A stretch of 38,509 bases of DNA from Alistipes sp. (GCA_020026415.1 JAHHQL010000015.1:1-38509), one strand, 5' to 3'; positions 30,808 to 38,440 are shown, counted from the first letter of the stretch. Notes: generated by a model not told the origin, from the sequence alone. Numbers and translations: made by a program.

Positions 30808-33480
30808 CTACAACTTGTGGATCACCTTCATCATCTGCTCACCCAGACCGATCGTATAACCCTGCGATTTGAATACCACACGGTTGAACGTGTCGCCGAT
30901 GATGAATAACGGCAGAGTGGTCTTGTCCGAGAGTTTCATCTCCGTGAGGATGTGGTCACGGATCAGACCGCCCTCGTCGATACCCAGAACAACGGTGCCG
31001 GGCAGACCGGGGAAGTCTTCCGGGCGGAACATCTTGTAACTGTTCTCGTCGGTGAACAGCAGGACGAGTTTGCGACCCCACTCCTCGAAATCCTTGGCTT
31101 TGGCGGCGATGTCGCGCAGTGCGTGGTTCGTGGGTTCCTGACCCATACCGAGGATGCCGATTACGTAGTAACCGCGACCCGTGGCCGAAAGAACGGTCTT
31201 AGTCTCACCGCTGGCGATGTCCTTGAAGGGAGCCTCGGAGTTGAAATTGCCGATGACGCGGATGTCGTCCTTCGATTCGCGCATTACCAGATCCATGTCG
31301 GTTGTCTCGCCCTCCTTGATCGAGAACGAACGTACGGTTGCCAGAACGCCACCGCTTGCCAGACGCGTACCCGTGATCAGCAGATAGTCGCCGACATCCA
31401 TGCGGATGCCGTTCTTGAAGCAGTGCTTCCAAGTCGTGCCGCCACCCATGTCGAGTTCGGCCTCCTCGTAGTTCAGCAGGCGGATCGTACCGTCCTCTTC
31501 GATCTTCGAGATGGAGAAGTGTGCGAAATATTTGGGATCGTCAAGCGATTCGATGGGCGAATAAGTGAGTTTCAGCGTTCCCGTGGGAGCAACGATTTCC
31601 TCCTGTACGGCGGTAAATTCAACATCGACGGGGTCTTTGCCGCCCATCAGTTGAATTTTGCCCGTCACACCGTCGATGCGTGCGGGAATACCCAGTGCAC
31701 GAGCCATCGACACGAAGAAAATGGCACGACTTATACCGTCGGCGATACGTGTCTTCCAAACGCCTTCGGGCGAGATGGGAATAGCACCCGTATTGCAGGT
31801 GGGGTCGAGTTTGATGTTTTCGGCAACCCATTTGGCAAGGCTCATGGGGTTGGCGCGGAATGCGGCGGCATCCTCCTTCGAGACAACCTCGCGGAAGAAC
31901 GACTTGTAGGGCGTCAGCATTTCGAGCCATACGCGCGGGTTGCGGACATACTGACGGTAGGTCTCGTCGTCACGATCCGCCACGGGAGTGTTCAGGTGAT
32001 CGTTCAGTACCTCAAGCGTGGCATCGCGCAGGTCTTTCATGGCGATACGGTCCAAGAGATCCATGCCGGCTTCCTTCTGTTCGGGAGTTTTCAGTTGGGC
32101 AAGGAACTGACGGATGACCTCGTGATTGCCGCGTGAGATGGCAAAGTAATCCACACAGCGGTCGGCATCGAGACCCTGTCCGGCGGCGAACTCGCGAACG
32201 ACTTCTTCCGAGGGGAAGGTTGCGATGTAGGCGTTACGGATCGAATCCTCCTGCAACATGCGACGAGTGTTTTCGGCGCGCTGTTCGGGAGTTACGTCGG
32301 GCATGTTGGCACCTTCAACCGGCGGGATGATGTCCATCTCCATGGCAAACGACGACGAGCCCGTTTTGTCGAGGGCGATCGTTACATTGTCGTCTTTGCC
32401 GAAGGTGAGTTTCTTGAAACCGTAGCGGCCGTCCTTCGATACCCATACGATCATGTCGCCCTTACCGACCGACAGGAATGTCTTGCCTTCGGCATCGGTC
32501 TTCTTGGACGATACGGTGAAGAACTCGCCGTAGTTGTAAACTTTGAACTCGACTTTGGCATCGCTTACGGGTTTGCCCTCCGTATCAACGACCTGAAGGT
32601 GAGCCATGGCTACGGGCGCGTAGTTTTCGGTGACATTGATATAGGTGCTGGTCTCGGTCTGACGCATGATCTCTTCCTTGCCGAAGTAGCGTCCGCCGAA
32701 TACACGGGTGTGCATCATCATACCGCGTGATACGGGAGCGTTGAACCATGCGAGGTTCAGTACGGGTTCAGGTTCGCAGGCACCCAGAAAATACCACCTG
32801 CCATCGACCCAAGCCTCTACCCATGCGTGGTTGTCGTCGGTATGCGCCCAACGCGGCGTGTAAACCTGACGGGCAGGAATACCCATGGCACGCAGTGCGG
32901 CAACCGTGAAGGTCGATTCTTCACCGCAACGGCCGTAAGCCGTCTTGATGGAAGCCAGCGGAGAACTGGTACGTCCGTCCGAAGGTTGATAGACGACCTT
33001 TTCGTGACACCAGTGATTGATTTCAAGTACGGCATCGTACAGCGAGAGGGTCTTCACGCGATCCTTCAACTCTTCGTAGAATACCTTACGGCTGTCGTCG
33101 AGGTTCTCGTTATTGACGCGGATCGGGAGTACGAAGTGGCGGAACTCCAATTCAGGTATGTCCTTTCCCCAAGGCATCTCCTCGCGGGCACGCAACGAGT
33201 AATTGACCTGTTCGAGGAAGTAGTCGCCCGAATTGTCGGCAATGTCGCCGAGGGGCATGTAGGCGTAGAGGAACGTCAGTGCCTCACGTTGCCGGGGCGT
33301 AAGTTCCTTGTTCTGGAATATGGCGAACAGATCGCCGTCGGGCAATGCCTTGCAGCGGTTGTCGAAGTCTTGTTGTACCTGTCGGTACTCTTCGGCATTG
33401 CTGAACAAATGATTGTCCGTGCAGGAAGTGACACTTACCATCAGGGCAAATGCCGCAGCACACAAAGTCAAAAGTTTCAT
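30808..33480 (-). CDS. Lipoprotein with tandem transglutaminase-like domains and thioredoxin-fold-like tail
   Basis: An 890-residue envelope protein. The signal peptide ends in a lipobox (VTSC, Cys20), so it is lipidated. The first transglutaminase-like core spans about residues 140-240: Cys185 in YGRCGEEST, His218 in DDNHAWVEAW, and an acidic third residue in ACEPEP (Glu instead of the usual Asp). A carboxypeptidase-regulatory-like beta-sandwich follows (about 290-370; LQVVDTEGKPVSDAKVEF). A second, degenerate transglutaminase-like segment holds RALGIPARIDG, but the aligned Cys is Gly. The last 140 residues resemble a thioredoxin/AhpC fold (YYVIGILGMG, KLVLLFTDE, LPLFIIGDTFNRVVF) without CxxC. 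Related large proteins occur across Bacteroidetes; cross-linking, proteolysis or binding are all possible. It is a single gene with its own promoter and terminator. Confidence 0.85.
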   Translation of the reverse strand: MKLLTLCAAAFALMVSVTSCTDNHLFSNAEEYRQVQQDFDNRCKALPDGDLFAIFQNKELTPRQREALTFLYAYMPLGDIADNSGDYFLEQVNYSLRAREEMPWGKDIPELEFRHFVLPIRVNNENLDDSRKVFYEELKDRVKTLSLYDAVLEINHWCHEKVVYQPSDGRTSSPLASIKTAYGRCGEESTFTVAALRAMGIPARQVYTPRWAHTDDNHAWVEAWVDGRWYFLGACEPEPVLNLAWFNAPVSRGMMMHTRVFGGRYFGKEEIMRQTETSTYINVTENYAPVAMAHLQVVDTEGKPVSDAKVEFKVYNYGEFFTVSSKKTDAEGKTFLSVGKGDMIVWVSKDGRYGFKKLTFGKDDNVTIALDKTGSSSFAMEMDIIPPVEGANMPDVTPEQRAENTRRMLQEDSIRNAYIATFPSEEVVREFAAGQGLDADRCVDYFAISRGNHEVIRQFLAQLKTPEQKEAGMDLLDRIAMKDLRDATLEVLNDHLNTPVADRDDETYRQYVRNPRVWLEMLTPYKSFFREVVSKEDAAAFRANPMSLAKWVAENIKLDPTCNTGAIPISPEGVWKTRIADGISRAIFFVSMARALGIPARIDGVTGKIQLMGGKDPVDVEFTAVQEEIVAPTGTLKLTYSPIESLDDPKYFAHFSISKIEEDGTIRLLNYEEAELDMGGGTTWKHCFKNGIRMDVGDYLLITGTRLASGGVLATVRSFSIKEGETTDMDLVMRESKDDIRVIGNFNSEAPFKDIASGETKTVLSATGRGYYVIGILGMGQEPTNHALRDIAAKAKDFEEWGRKLVLLFTDENSYKMFRPEDFPGLPGTVVLGIDEGGLIRDHILTEMKLSDKTTLPLFIIGDTFNRVVFKSQGYTIGLGEQMMKVIHKL

Positions 33481-33523
33481 AAAGTTTTAAAATGAGTTAA
33501 TGATTGATTCTTGTTACAGAGTT

Positions 33524-33554
33524 CAAAAGTAAACATTTTTGGCGGATATTTCAA
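33524..33554 (-). promoter_or_regulatory. Promoter of the transglutaminase lipoprotein gene
   Basis: Minus strand: TTG (33554-33552), a 20-base spacer and TACTTTTG (33531-33524). The implied start near 33518 gives a leader of about 38 bases. Confidence 0.6.
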
Positions 33555-33639
33555 TACAAGAAGTAAGAATAAACGTGTTCTGAGTACCCCGAAAGCCTAA
33601 ATTAGAGAGGGAAAGAGTTTTGAGATCGGATATTATTCG

Positions 33640-33647
33640 TATCTTTG
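33640..33647 (+). promoter_or_regulatory. Promoter -7 element (TATCTTTG) abutting the HAD start codon
   Basis: TATCTTTG is a full -7 match; TTTG at 33619-33622 lies 17 bases upstream. The expected start point, about 6 bases downstream, coincides with the ATG at 33653, implying a message with little or no leader. Confidence 0.6.
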
Positions 33648-33652
33648 TTGTC

Positions 33653-34240
33653 ATGAAAAATATCATATTCGATTTGGGAGGCGTGGTTTTTGCACGCAAA
33701 AGAAGTGAGTGTACGGAGGAGTTTGCACGATTTTTTGCCTTTGTGCGCTGGCCTGAGATGCCCCTTTTCTGGGAGGAATACGACCGCGGAACGTGGACGA
33801 TCGACCGTGTGAGGGACCATCTCTGTGAGGAGAACGGCTGTTCGAGGGAGAAGTGTGAGGAATATCTCAGAATGGCCATCGACATGCAGCGTCCGATCGG
33901 ACCGACGGAGAAGTTGTTGGGCGAACTGAAGGCGGCGGGATACCGTCTTTATGTGTTGTCTAACATGTCGAAGGAGTTTATCGAGTTCCTGCGTCGTTTC
34001 CCGCTGTACGGCCTGTTCGACGGCGAGGTGATATCGTGCGAGGAGCATGTCGTGAAACCTGAGATGCGCATCTACGAAATTCTTTTGGAGCGTTACGGGT
34101 TGAACCCTCGCGAGTCGCTCTTTATCGACGACCGGGAGAAGAATATCGTTGCTGCCGAGACTCTGGAGATCAACGGTTTCCTGTTCGATCACACCGATCC
34201 GGAAAAGAGTTGCCGGGAGTTGAGAAAGCGTCTTCTGTAA
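33653..34240 (+). CDS. HAD-superfamily hydrolase, YihX-like
   Basis: A 195-residue protein started at ATG 33653 (MKNIIFDLGGVVFAR); an upstream in-frame ATG would add 11 residues not seen in the family and would lie before the promoter. Motif I is FDLGGVV with Asp7 as nucleophile and Gly at the position of the second Asp, as in YihX-like members; motif II is LSNMSKEF, motif III the Lys of HVVKPEMRIYE, motif IV FIDDREKN. The cap is a small helical insert (about 18-80). YihX of E. coli is a glucose-1-phosphate phosphatase, but the substrate here is unknown. Confidence 0.88.
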   Translation: MKNIIFDLGGVVFARKRSECTEEFARFFAFVRWPEMPLFWEEYDRGTWTIDRVRDHLCEENGCSREKCEEYLRMAIDMQRPIGPTEKLLGELKAAGYRLYVLSNMSKEFIEFLRRFPLYGLFDGEVISCEEHVVKPEMRIYEILLERYGLNPRESLFIDDREKNIVAAETLEINGFLFDHTDPEKSCRELRKRLL

Positions 34241-34332
34241 GCGGATTGAATCGGTCGGTATTATGGAAAATATCGGTCTGAAGAACGGGACTTCCTTTTT
34301 TTTGTATGAATTTTGCAGGATGAGGTGGTATT

Positions 34333-35379
34333 ATGGAGAAAGATCGGACTAAATATCGGAAATACGGCCTTTGGGTACTGATTGCGGTACTCGGTGTGGT
34401 TGTTGTCAGGCAGCTCTTCCCCGTGATGAGTGCCCTGTTGGGCGCGACGACGCTCTATGTGTTGTTGCGCGGTCAGATGCGGCGGCTGGTCGCAGGAAGG
34501 CATTGGCGCAAAAAATGTGCTGCCGTGTTGTTGCTTGCGGAGGCTGTCGTGGGATTTGTGTTGCCGTTTGCGCTGGTCGTGTGGCTGGTCGTGCGCGAAT
34601 TTACCGACCTCGCGCTGAATCCCGATCCGTTGGTGGCGCAGTTGAAGGCTGTGGCGGATTATGTGCGTGAAACGGTGGGGTATGATCTGTGGCAGGAGGA
34701 TAATTTGGCGATATTGCTTGAAGTGGTGAAAGATATGGGACAGTGGGTGTTGAACAGCAGCCTCGATTTTGCGTTGAACATCATGCTGTTGCCCGTCGTG
34801 CTGTATTTTATGTTGCTGGGCGGGGAGCGTATGGAGGAGTGTTTGTTGGATTTTGTGCCGTTCGACAGGTCTGAGACTTCGGAAGTGGTCGGAGAGGTCG
34901 GACGCGTGATTCGTTCGATGGCGTTTCATATTCCGTTGTCGGCTGTGATCCAAGGAATTATGGCAGGTGTCGGCTATTGGATTTTCGATGTCCCGTCGGT
35001 GCTGTTTTGGGCGGTGATGACCGCCTTTGCAACGATGATCCCTGTGACGGGGGCGGCTTTGGTATGGTTTCCGATGTCGCTGGTGATCGGTATAAACGGT
35101 AGTTGGGGAATGGCCGGAGGACTTATGGCATGGGGCGTGTTGGCTGTGGTGCAGGTTGATAATTATGTGCAGCGTTATGTCGAACGGAAAATGTGTCGCC
35201 AACATCCGTTGGTGTCGATTCTCGGAGTGGTCGTCGGATTATCGCTATTCGGGTTTATGGGCTTGATTTTCGGCCCGTTACTTGTGGCATTGCTCGTGTC
35301 GTTTATCGGATTTTTCAAACGAGGTTATCTCGATTCCGCGGGTTGCGCAAATCGGAATTCGAATGTTCGTTTGTGGTAG
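34333..35379 (+). CDS. AI-2E transporter-family (PerM/YdiK-like) membrane protein
   Basis: A 348-residue polytopic membrane protein with about seven to eight hydrophobic segments: roughly 11-30, 33-47, 62-86, 150-166, 205-225, 226-256, 262-285 and 298-325. A long soluble insert lies between the third and fourth segments (about 88-150), and the conserved late region reads PVTGAALVWFP, QRYVERKMCRQHPLVSI and FGPLLVALL. All of this is typical of the PerM/UPF0118 family. Some members export autoinducer-2 or act as Na+(Li+)/H+ antiporters; others are uncharacterised. It follows the HAD gene by 92 bases. The gap has a weak GAAG/CTTC stem ahead of eight T residues near 34284-34301, too weak to call as a terminator. 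Confidence 0.87.
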   Translation: MEKDRTKYRKYGLWVLIAVLGVVVVRQLFPVMSALLGATTLYVLLRGQMRRLVAGRHWRKKCAAVLLLAEAVVGFVLPFALVVWLVVREFTDLALNPDPLVAQLKAVADYVRETVGYDLWQEDNLAILLEVVKDMGQWVLNSSLDFALNIMLLPVVLYFMLLGGERMEECLLDFVPFDRSETSEVVGEVGRVIRSMAFHIPLSAVIQGIMAGVGYWIFDVPSVLFWAVMTAFATMIPVTGAALVWFPMSLVIGINGSWGMAGGLMAWGVLAVVQVDNYVQRYVERKMCRQHPLVSILGVVVGLSLFGFMGLIFGPLLVALLVSFIGFFKRGYLDSAGCANRNSNVRLW

Positions 35380-35428
35380 GAAAATGCCAAAAAAAAACGA
35401 ATAAAAGAAAAAATATAAGCAATGATGC

Positions 35429-35457
35429 TTGATCTCTCAAATTGTTTCGTATCTTTG
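35429..35457 (+). promoter_or_regulatory. Promoter of the biotin-dependent carboxyltransferase gene
   Basis: TTG (35429-35431), an 18-base spacer and TATCTTTG (35450-35457). The implied start is near 35463, giving a leader of about 75 bases that begins with the inverted repeat at 35463-35506. Confidence 0.65.
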
Positions 35458-35462
35458 CCCCG

Positions 35463-35506
35463 GATTACGGAAAAGTTGTAATTTTGTGTTTGAAAGTGCC
35501 GTAATC
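35463..35506 (+). promoter_or_regulatory. 5'-terminal mRNA hairpin before the carboxyltransferase gene
   Basis: GATTACGG (35463-35470) pairs perfectly with CCGTAATC (35499-35506) across a 28-base AT-rich loop. The left arm starts at the predicted transcription start, so it would cap the message end. It could stabilise the mRNA or be an operator; no T-tract follows, so it is not a terminator. Confidence 0.45.
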
Positions 35507-35538
35507 GATTGAATATCTTATATGTAAAATTATCAATC

Positions 35539-37404
35539 ATGGCAAAAATTCTGAAAATTAGAGACCTGACCCTGCGTGACGGTCAGCAGTCGTCGTTTGC
35601 CACACGTATGAATCAAAGTCAGGTAGATCGTTGTTTGCCGTTCTATAAAGATGCCAATTTCTATGCAATGGAAGTATGGGGCGGTGCCGTTCCCGATTCG
35701 GTGATGCGCTATCTGAATGAAAATCCGTGGGATCGTCTCGAAAAAATTCATAAAGCCGTGGGCAGTGTCTCTTACCTGACAGCCCTTTCGCGTGGTCGGA
35801 ACCTGTTCGGATATTCTCCCTACAAAGATGAGATCATCGACGGTTTCTGCCGAAATGCCATTGAATCGGGGTTGGGCATCATGCGTATTTTTGATGCGCT
35901 GAACGATGTGAACAACGTGAAGTCCACCATCAGATATGTAAAACAGTATGGCGGTATCGCCGACTGCGCCGTATGTTATACGGTTGATCCGAAATACCCC
36001 GAAATCGGTTTTTGGAGTCGTCTGACGGGCAAGAAAAACCCGAAACCCGTCTTTACGGACGAATATTTCCTCGACAAGGCTCGTCAGATGGCCGACCTCG
36101 GTGCCGATATGATCACCATCAAGGATATGTCGGGTCTGATTCCTCCGCACCGCATTTCGACACTCGTCAAACTCATCAAGAAAAACGTCTCGATTCCCGT
36201 CGATTTCCACACGCATTGTACGCCCGGCTATGGTCTGGCTTCGGTTTTGGCGGCAATTGTCGCAGGTGTTGATATTGTGGACACCAACTGCTGGTATTTT
36301 GCCGAGGGTACGGGTGCTCCGGCCATCGAGTTGATCTATGTCTTCTGCAAGAAGATGGGTGTGGAGTTGGATGTCAATATGGAGGCTGTTGCCAAGATCA
36401 ATGTCGAGTTGCGCGAGATTCGCAAAGAGTTGAACCGTTCGGTATTCAACACCGAGAAACCCGAACCGCGTGCGTTCAACCCGCTGACCGACATGAAGAC
36501 GCTGCCCGCCGAGGTGGATGCGCTGTTCGATGCCGCCATCCGTGCCGCACAGAACGATGATGAGGCCGCTACGGTGGAGGCTTGCCGCAAGATTGAGGCT
36601 TATTTCGGATTTCCCGCTCCCAACGAGTTGGTGCGCAAGGCCGAGATTCCCGGCGGCATGTATTCCAACATGGTTGCCCAGTTGCAGCAACTCAAGGCCG
36701 AGGCGATTATGCCGCGTGCCATGGAGTTGATCCCGACGGTACGTCTGGCAGCAGGTCTGCCGCCGTTGGTTACGCCGACTTCGCAGATCGTGGGCGGACA
36801 GGCCGTAAGTTGCGCCTTGGATGAGAAGGCTGGTCGTCCGATGTATTCGAACAAAAGTTCGCAGTTTGTCGGTCTGGTGAAGGGCGAATATGGTAAGACT
36901 CCTGTTGAGGTCGATCCCGAATTTCGTTTTAAGATTTGCGGTGTGCGCGAGGAAACACCCTATGACACATCGAAAAATCTGCCCCAGCCGAATCCCGTAT
37001 TGGAGAATGCAGGCGGTGTGAGGTTGGCCGAGACCGAGAAAGAGGTGCTGTTGCTCGAACTTTTCCCGATGGTTGCCAAGAAATACCTGACGGACAAGAA
37101 AGTGTGTGCTTATCAGACCGTACAGGCCGAGAAAGCCGCCGCCGAGCAGGCCGCCATTGAGGCTGCGAAACCCAAATTCGATCCCATCACGGGCAACACG
37201 GTCAATGCACCGCTGCCGGGGCGTGTCATCGAGATCAAGGTTAAGGTTGGCGATGTGGTTAAGGCTGATGATGAGGTGCTGATCCTTGAGGCCATGAAGA
37301 TGGAAAACTCCATCACGACGGATTATGCAGGTACCGTGAAGCAGATCATGGTCGCCGAAGATCAAGTTGTGCCGACAGATGCTCCGCTGATTGAAATAGA
37401 ATAA
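35539..37404 (+). CDS. Biotin-dependent carboxyltransferase: pyruvate carboxylase subunit B / oxaloacetate decarboxylase alpha type
   Basis: A 621-residue protein started at ATG 35539 (MAKILKIRDLTLRDGQQS). An HMGL-like TIM barrel comes first, with RDGQQS (13-18), the carboxylated Lys195 in TIKDMSGL and metal ligands in DFHTHCTPG (222-230). A PycB/OadA C-terminal helical domain (about 300-460) follows, then an Ala/Glu-rich linker and a biotinyl domain with EAMKMEN, biotinylated on Lys587. It moves CO2 between biotin and pyruvate/oxaloacetate. Neither a biotin carboxylase nor OadB/OadG membrane subunits are in the window, so it cannot be decided whether it makes oxaloacetate or drives Na+ pumping. 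It has its own promoter and terminator and thus stands alone. Confidence 0.93.
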   Translation: MAKILKIRDLTLRDGQQSSFATRMNQSQVDRCLPFYKDANFYAMEVWGGAVPDSVMRYLNENPWDRLEKIHKAVGSVSYLTALSRGRNLFGYSPYKDEIIDGFCRNAIESGLGIMRIFDALNDVNNVKSTIRYVKQYGGIADCAVCYTVDPKYPEIGFWSRLTGKKNPKPVFTDEYFLDKARQMADLGADMITIKDMSGLIPPHRISTLVKLIKKNVSIPVDFHTHCTPGYGLASVLAAIVAGVDIVDTNCWYFAEGTGAPAIELIYVFCKKMGVELDVNMEAVAKINVELREIRKELNRSVFNTEKPEPRAFNPLTDMKTLPAEVDALFDAAIRAAQNDDEAATVEACRKIEAYFGFPAPNELVRKAEIPGGMYSNMVAQLQQLKAEAIMPRAMELIPTVRLAAGLPPLVTPTSQIVGGQAVSCALDEKAGRPMYSNKSSQFVGLVKGEYGKTPVEVDPEFRFKICGVREETPYDTSKNLPQPNPVLENAGGVRLAETEKEVLLLELFPMVAKKYLTDKKVCAYQTVQAEKAAAEQAAIEAAKPKFDPITGNTVNAPLPGRVIEIKVKVGDVVKADDEVLILEAMKMENSITTDYAGTVKQIMVAEDQVVPTDAPLIEIE

Positions 37405-37426
37405 AACCGATCAATATTTTTGTTGG

Positions 37427-37460
37427 GGACGATTGCTTTCGGGCAATCGTCCTTTTTTTT
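37427..37460 (+). terminator. Rho-independent terminator
   Basis: A 10-bp perfect stem GGACGATTGC (37427-37436) with GCAATCGTCC (37443-37452), a six-base loop and eight T residues. It lies 23 bases past the carboxyltransferase stop. Confidence 0.94.
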
Positions 37461-37649
37461 GTTTACGAATGGGAAATCTTTGTAAAGATTTAATTTGATG
37501 TGTGTGTTTTTATAGAAAGCCGAAAGTAAATGTGGAAGATGTTTGAAAATCGGAAGAACTTTTGAAAAGGATATAGTGTTTAAATGAATTAATAATTATA
37601 TTATTTTGTATAAAATGTTAATAATAAACGAATATTTTATTGAAAATAT

Positions 37650-37680
37650 TTTGAAAATAAAGGCGGAAAATCTATATTTG
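37650..37680 (+). promoter_or_regulatory. Full-consensus Bacteroidetes promoter without a downstream gene
   Basis: TTTG (37650-37653), a spacer of exactly 19 bases and TATATTTG (37673-37680). This is the best promoter match in the window. The implied start is at about 37687. No ORF of credible length follows. Confidence 0.7.
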
Positions 37681-37740
37681 TTATAGATCTCATTCCGAAT
37701 AGCATGGAATGAGATGATTATAAACCTAACTATGGGCATG

Positions 37741-37851
37741 AAAACGAAGCGTACAACAGTATGAAGAATGTTTGAATGCGTAAACCTTTGATAATTCAAT
37801 GAATAAGTAGATTTGGTAGGGTAGAGGGTTAGAAAACGAAACGTACAAAAG
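37741..37851 (+). repeat. Two direct copies of a 19-base motif (AAAACGAARCGTACAAMAG)
   Basis: Copies at 37741-37759 and 37833-37851 differ at two positions. The core AAACGAAACGTAC of the second copy recurs inverted at 38202-38214 (13 of 13 bases). A short GGTAGGGTAG direct repeat accompanies both the second copy (from 37815) and the inverted copy (from 38180). Confidence 0.6.
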
Positions 37852-37933
37852 GTTTAAGTTGGTTTAGTTTTGCTTTAAGAACGAGGCAAAGTGTTTAAGC
37901 AGGTGTTTAATGCTGCTTTGCATCAGGTTTAAT
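37852..37933 (+). repeat. Cluster of TTTAA motifs
   Basis: Six TTTAA motifs, each preceded by G or C (plus one GGTTTAG), occur within about 80 bases at irregular spacing. Further copies lie at 38142 inside the near-palindrome GGTGTTTAATCACC, and at about 38403. They may be part of the candidate RNA body or protein-binding sites. Confidence 0.45.
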
Positions 37934-37992
37934 TTGCTTTAATCACATGGGCGGTCAGATGGCTTTTGGGGGCTTTCTGGCCGCTTTCTTTT

Positions 37993-38440
37993 ACACCACT
38001 GCAAACGAGCAATAACGGCGTAAAATGGGGCTTCTGGTCGTGTCGCCTGTTTGTTTTTAGGCGTCGAGTAGGGGAGGGGAGTAGCGAGGCTGCAAATGTG
38101 GAAAAATACTCTTTGTCAGGTGTTTAATCACCAGTTATATTGGCTTTCGGAAATGGTAGGATTGAGGTGGTAAATGGTCGGGTAGGGTAGGAGGTAAAAC
38201 GGTACGTTTCGTTTGAAAAATGAGGCTTGGGTATAGTGTTGGGTATAGTCTTGGATGTAGTTATCGGTAGGGGAATACTCCCCCAAAATGGCAAAAACGA
38301 CTATATAAAAGCGGCTTTTTCGTGAAAATCTACCCCTTTAATTCCCTTTTGGATATAGGAAAAATAACGGTTGTAATCTATTTAAGTTGTTGATTATGAC
38401 CGTTTAATGTGTGTTTGCTCTCAAAAAATAAAGAAAACAG
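37993..38440. other. Non-coding stretch, repeat-bearing
   Basis: About 450 bases without a credible gene on either strand. It contains a CGCCT/AGGCG stem near 38054-38074, the palindrome-like GGTGTTTAATCACC near 38139-38152, the inverted copy of the 13-base motif at 38202-38214, three 12-base repeats at 38227-38262 and a GGGGA/TCCCC hairpin at 38270-38283. Confidence 0.5.
38227..38262 (+). repeat. Three tandem 12-bp iteron-like repeats
   Basis: TTGGGTATAGTG (38227-38238), TTGGGTATAGTC (38239-38250) and TTGGATGTAGTT (38251-38262). The first two share 11 of 12 bases; the third matches 9 of the first 11. A 12-bp period puts sites slightly more than one helical turn apart, as in repressor or replication-initiator sites. 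Confidence 0.6.

Larger units (their letters stand above)
37687..37992 (+). ncRNA. Candidate structured small RNA (about 300 nt), unknown family
   Basis: The predicted transcript begins with a perfect 10-bp hairpin, ATCTCATTCC (37687-37696) with GGAATGAGAT (37706-37715). Inside are AAGCAG (37897-37902) pairing with CTGCTT (37913-37918) and a competing pair GCAAAG (37886-37891) with CTTTGC (37916-37921). The 3' end is a hairpin, GCGGTCAGA (37951-37959) with TCTGGCCGC (37976-37984, one G-T pair), followed by TTTCTTTT, which can act as a terminator. The only reading frame near the start is a 10-codon one at 37731 (MGMKTKRTTV). I do not recognise 6S, tmRNA, RNase P or SRP RNA features. An alternative is a leader or decayed region with chance structure. 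Confidence 0.45.

Noticed and set aside
34284..34301. Terminator-like T8 after a short GAAG/CTTC stem between the HAD and PerM-like genes
   Set aside because: Only four base pairs; too weak to call.
35533..37365. A 610-codon minus-strand frame opposite the carboxyltransferase gene
   Set aside because: Shadow of a gene with intact catalytic and biotin motifs; no promoter or domain of its own.
37731..37763. A 10-codon frame (MGMKTKRTTV) near the start of the candidate RNA
   Set aside because: Too short to support as a gene, no ribosome-binding pattern; kept only as a possibility for a leader peptide.
37596..37799. A 67-codon minus-strand frame in the AT-rich right end
   Set aside because: Phe/Ile-rich product from AT-rich DNA; it would run through the consensus promoter and hairpin on the other strand.
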